Below, piece by piece: positions 63,186 to 64,000 of a stretch of 64,000 nucleotides of DNA. Under the pieces are notes generated by a model. The model did no database searches, was not told where the DNA came from, and worked only from the letters and a program-made list of their open reading frames with translations. The stretch's first letter is position 1; every line of letters begins with the position of its first letter. The position numbers and the translations under genes were made by a program. The stretch is from Lichenicoccus roseus (GTDB taxonomy: Bacteria; Pseudomonadota; Alphaproteobacteria; Acetobacterales; Acetobacteraceae): contig NZ_VCDI01000002.1 of the NCBI RefSeq assembly GCF_005844085.1, forward strand, positions 620,001 through 684,000. Direction: 5' to 3'.

Positions 63186-64000
63186 ATGTTCAAGGGCTGG
63201 CTGATCGAGAAGACCGCAAGCGGCACCGTGTCGGCGCTGAAGGACCTCGACGAGGCCGACCTGCCGGAAGGTGACGTCACGGTCGAGGTCGCGTTCTCCT
63301 CGATGAACTACAAGGATGCGCTGGCGCTTGCCGGCGCCGGGCCGGTGGTGCGGAAGTTCCCGATGGTGCCGGGGGTCGACCTCGCCGGCACGGTTCTGGA
63401 GAGCAGCCGCGACGGGATCGTCGCGGGAGACCGGGTGATCCTCAACGGGGCCGGCCTGGGCGAGACGCGCTGGGGCGGGCTGGCGCAGAAGGCGCGCGTG
63501 CAAGGCGAGTGGCTGGTGCCGCTGCCGGAGGCGTTCACGCCGGAGCAGGCGATGGCGATCGGCACCGCCGGGTTCACCGCCATGCTGTGCGTGCTTGCGC
63601 TCGAGCGGCACGGCGTGCTGCCGGGGGATGGCGAGGTGCTTGTCACCGGGGCCGCCGGCGGCGTCGGCAGCGTGGCGCTCGCGGTGCTCGGCAGGCTCGG
63701 CTACCGGACCGTGGCCTCCACCGGGCGTGCCGGGGAGGCGCCGTACCTGCATCGCCTCGGCGCCGGCTCGGTGATCGATCGCGCCACGCTGTCCGCCCCG
63801 GGCAAGCCGCTGCAGTCGGAACGCTGGGCGGCGGCGATCGACACCGTCGGCAGCCATACGCTTGCCAATGTCTGTGCCGGACTGCGGCGCGGCGGAATCG
63901 TCGCCGCCTGCGGCATGGCGCAGGGGCTGGATTTCCCCGCCTCGGTGGCGCCGTTCATCCTGCGCAGCGTCACGCTGGCCGGCATCGACAGCGTGCAGCG
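63186..64000 (+). CDS. AcuI/YhdH-type acrylyl-CoA reductase (3' end outside window)
   Basis: Begins with ATG 63186 and is open to the window end (271 codons visible). Start [18 protein letters not shown] and [48 protein letters not shown] are the landmarks of the YhdH/AcuI MDR family, NADPH-dependent acrylyl-CoA reductases. Second reductase of this type in a row; 30 bases after the previous one. The end of the family (~325 residues) is missing. Confidence 0.9.
   Translation, partial: MFKGWLIEKTASGTVSALKDLDEADLPEGDVTVEVAFSSMNYKDALALAGAGPVVRKFPMVPGVDLAGTVLESSRDGIVAGDRVILNGAGLGETRWGGLAQKARVQGEWLVPLPEAFTPEQAMAIGTAGFTAMLCVLALERHGVLPGDGEVLVTGAAGGVGSVALAVLGRLGYRTVASTGRAGEAPYLHRLGAGSVIDRATLSAPGKPLQSERWAAAIDTVGSHTLANVCAGLRRGGIVAACGMAQGLDFPASVAPFILRSVTLAGIDSVQ

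Noticed and set aside
59073-63857. A very long minus-strand reading frame (1594 codons) opposite dapF-mtaB-ftsY and the reductases
   Set aside because: Composition is Arg/Gln/His/Gly-rich without any domain, and the plus strand carries five well-recognised genes. High GC leaves antisense frames open.
1-64000. CRISPR array, insertion sequence, integrase or phage genes
   Set aside because: No regularly spaced repeats, transposase or integrase motifs were found in the reading frames; the mosaic look comes from ordinary operons.

Overview
High-GC bacterial chromosome segment, densely coding, with many ATGA/GTGA/TTGA stop-start overlaps. Several things point to an alphaproteobacterium, most likely an Acetobacteraceae-like member of the Rhodospirillales: a NadQ-type NAD regulator, a bacteriophytochrome kinase, a PurF with iron-sulfur cysteines next to CvpA, separate GlyQ/GlyS subunits, and polyol/sugar ABC clusters beside zwf. 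The taxonomic placement is inferred from gene content only. No insertion sequence, phage, CRISPR array or rRNA is visible; one tRNA gene is present.

Layout. 1-4038: iron uptake: the end of a DyP-type haem peroxidase, then a ferric-iron ABC transporter (binding protein, fused permease, ATPase). 4039-7163: a long non-coding stretch, a small lipoprotein, a divergent SDR/AraC pair and a degenerate SDR. 7166-14757: housekeeping on the minus strand: cvpA-purF, a DHA2 drug exporter, and metH followed by a HisE-like gene. 14811-26654: a plus-strand accessory locus with a type I secretion ABC exporter carrying a degenerate C39 domain, an HlyD adaptor, a Sel1-repeat protein, a 1000-residue double glycosyltransferase, an unrecognised Trp/Gly-motif protein and a GT4 glycosyltransferase. 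This is the best candidate for an undescribed system. 26656-37387: ppa, a CAU tRNA followed by ettA, GNAT, glyQS, a CoA-binding protein, an MFS carrier, a DUF2076 protein, a secreted endo/exonuclease/phosphatase and a beta-carbonic anhydrase.

37515-42381: a light/redox signalling operon: bacteriophytochrome histidine kinase, a receiver-kinase hybrid, and nadQ, all overlapping or nearly so. 42385-55560: a carbohydrate island arranged around the divergent promoter region at 48569-48708. To the left (minus strand) are an ADP-dependent sugar-kinase homologue, a polyol-type ABC transporter without its ATPase, an SDR polyol dehydrogenase and a class I aldolase-like protein. To the right are a DeoR repressor, a DapA-family aldolase, a GlcD-type FAD dehydrogenase and a complete ribose-type ABC importer preceded by a LacI-type operator. 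zwf follows.

57409-64000: an SsuC/SsuB-type permease and ATPase without a binding protein, then dapF-mtaB-ftsY as a tightly packed operon, and two medium-chain reductases, the last cut by the window end. The carbohydrate island, zwf and the NAD regulator together suggest emphasis on polyol/sugar oxidation with NAD(P) balance, but the substrates cannot be read from sequence alone.
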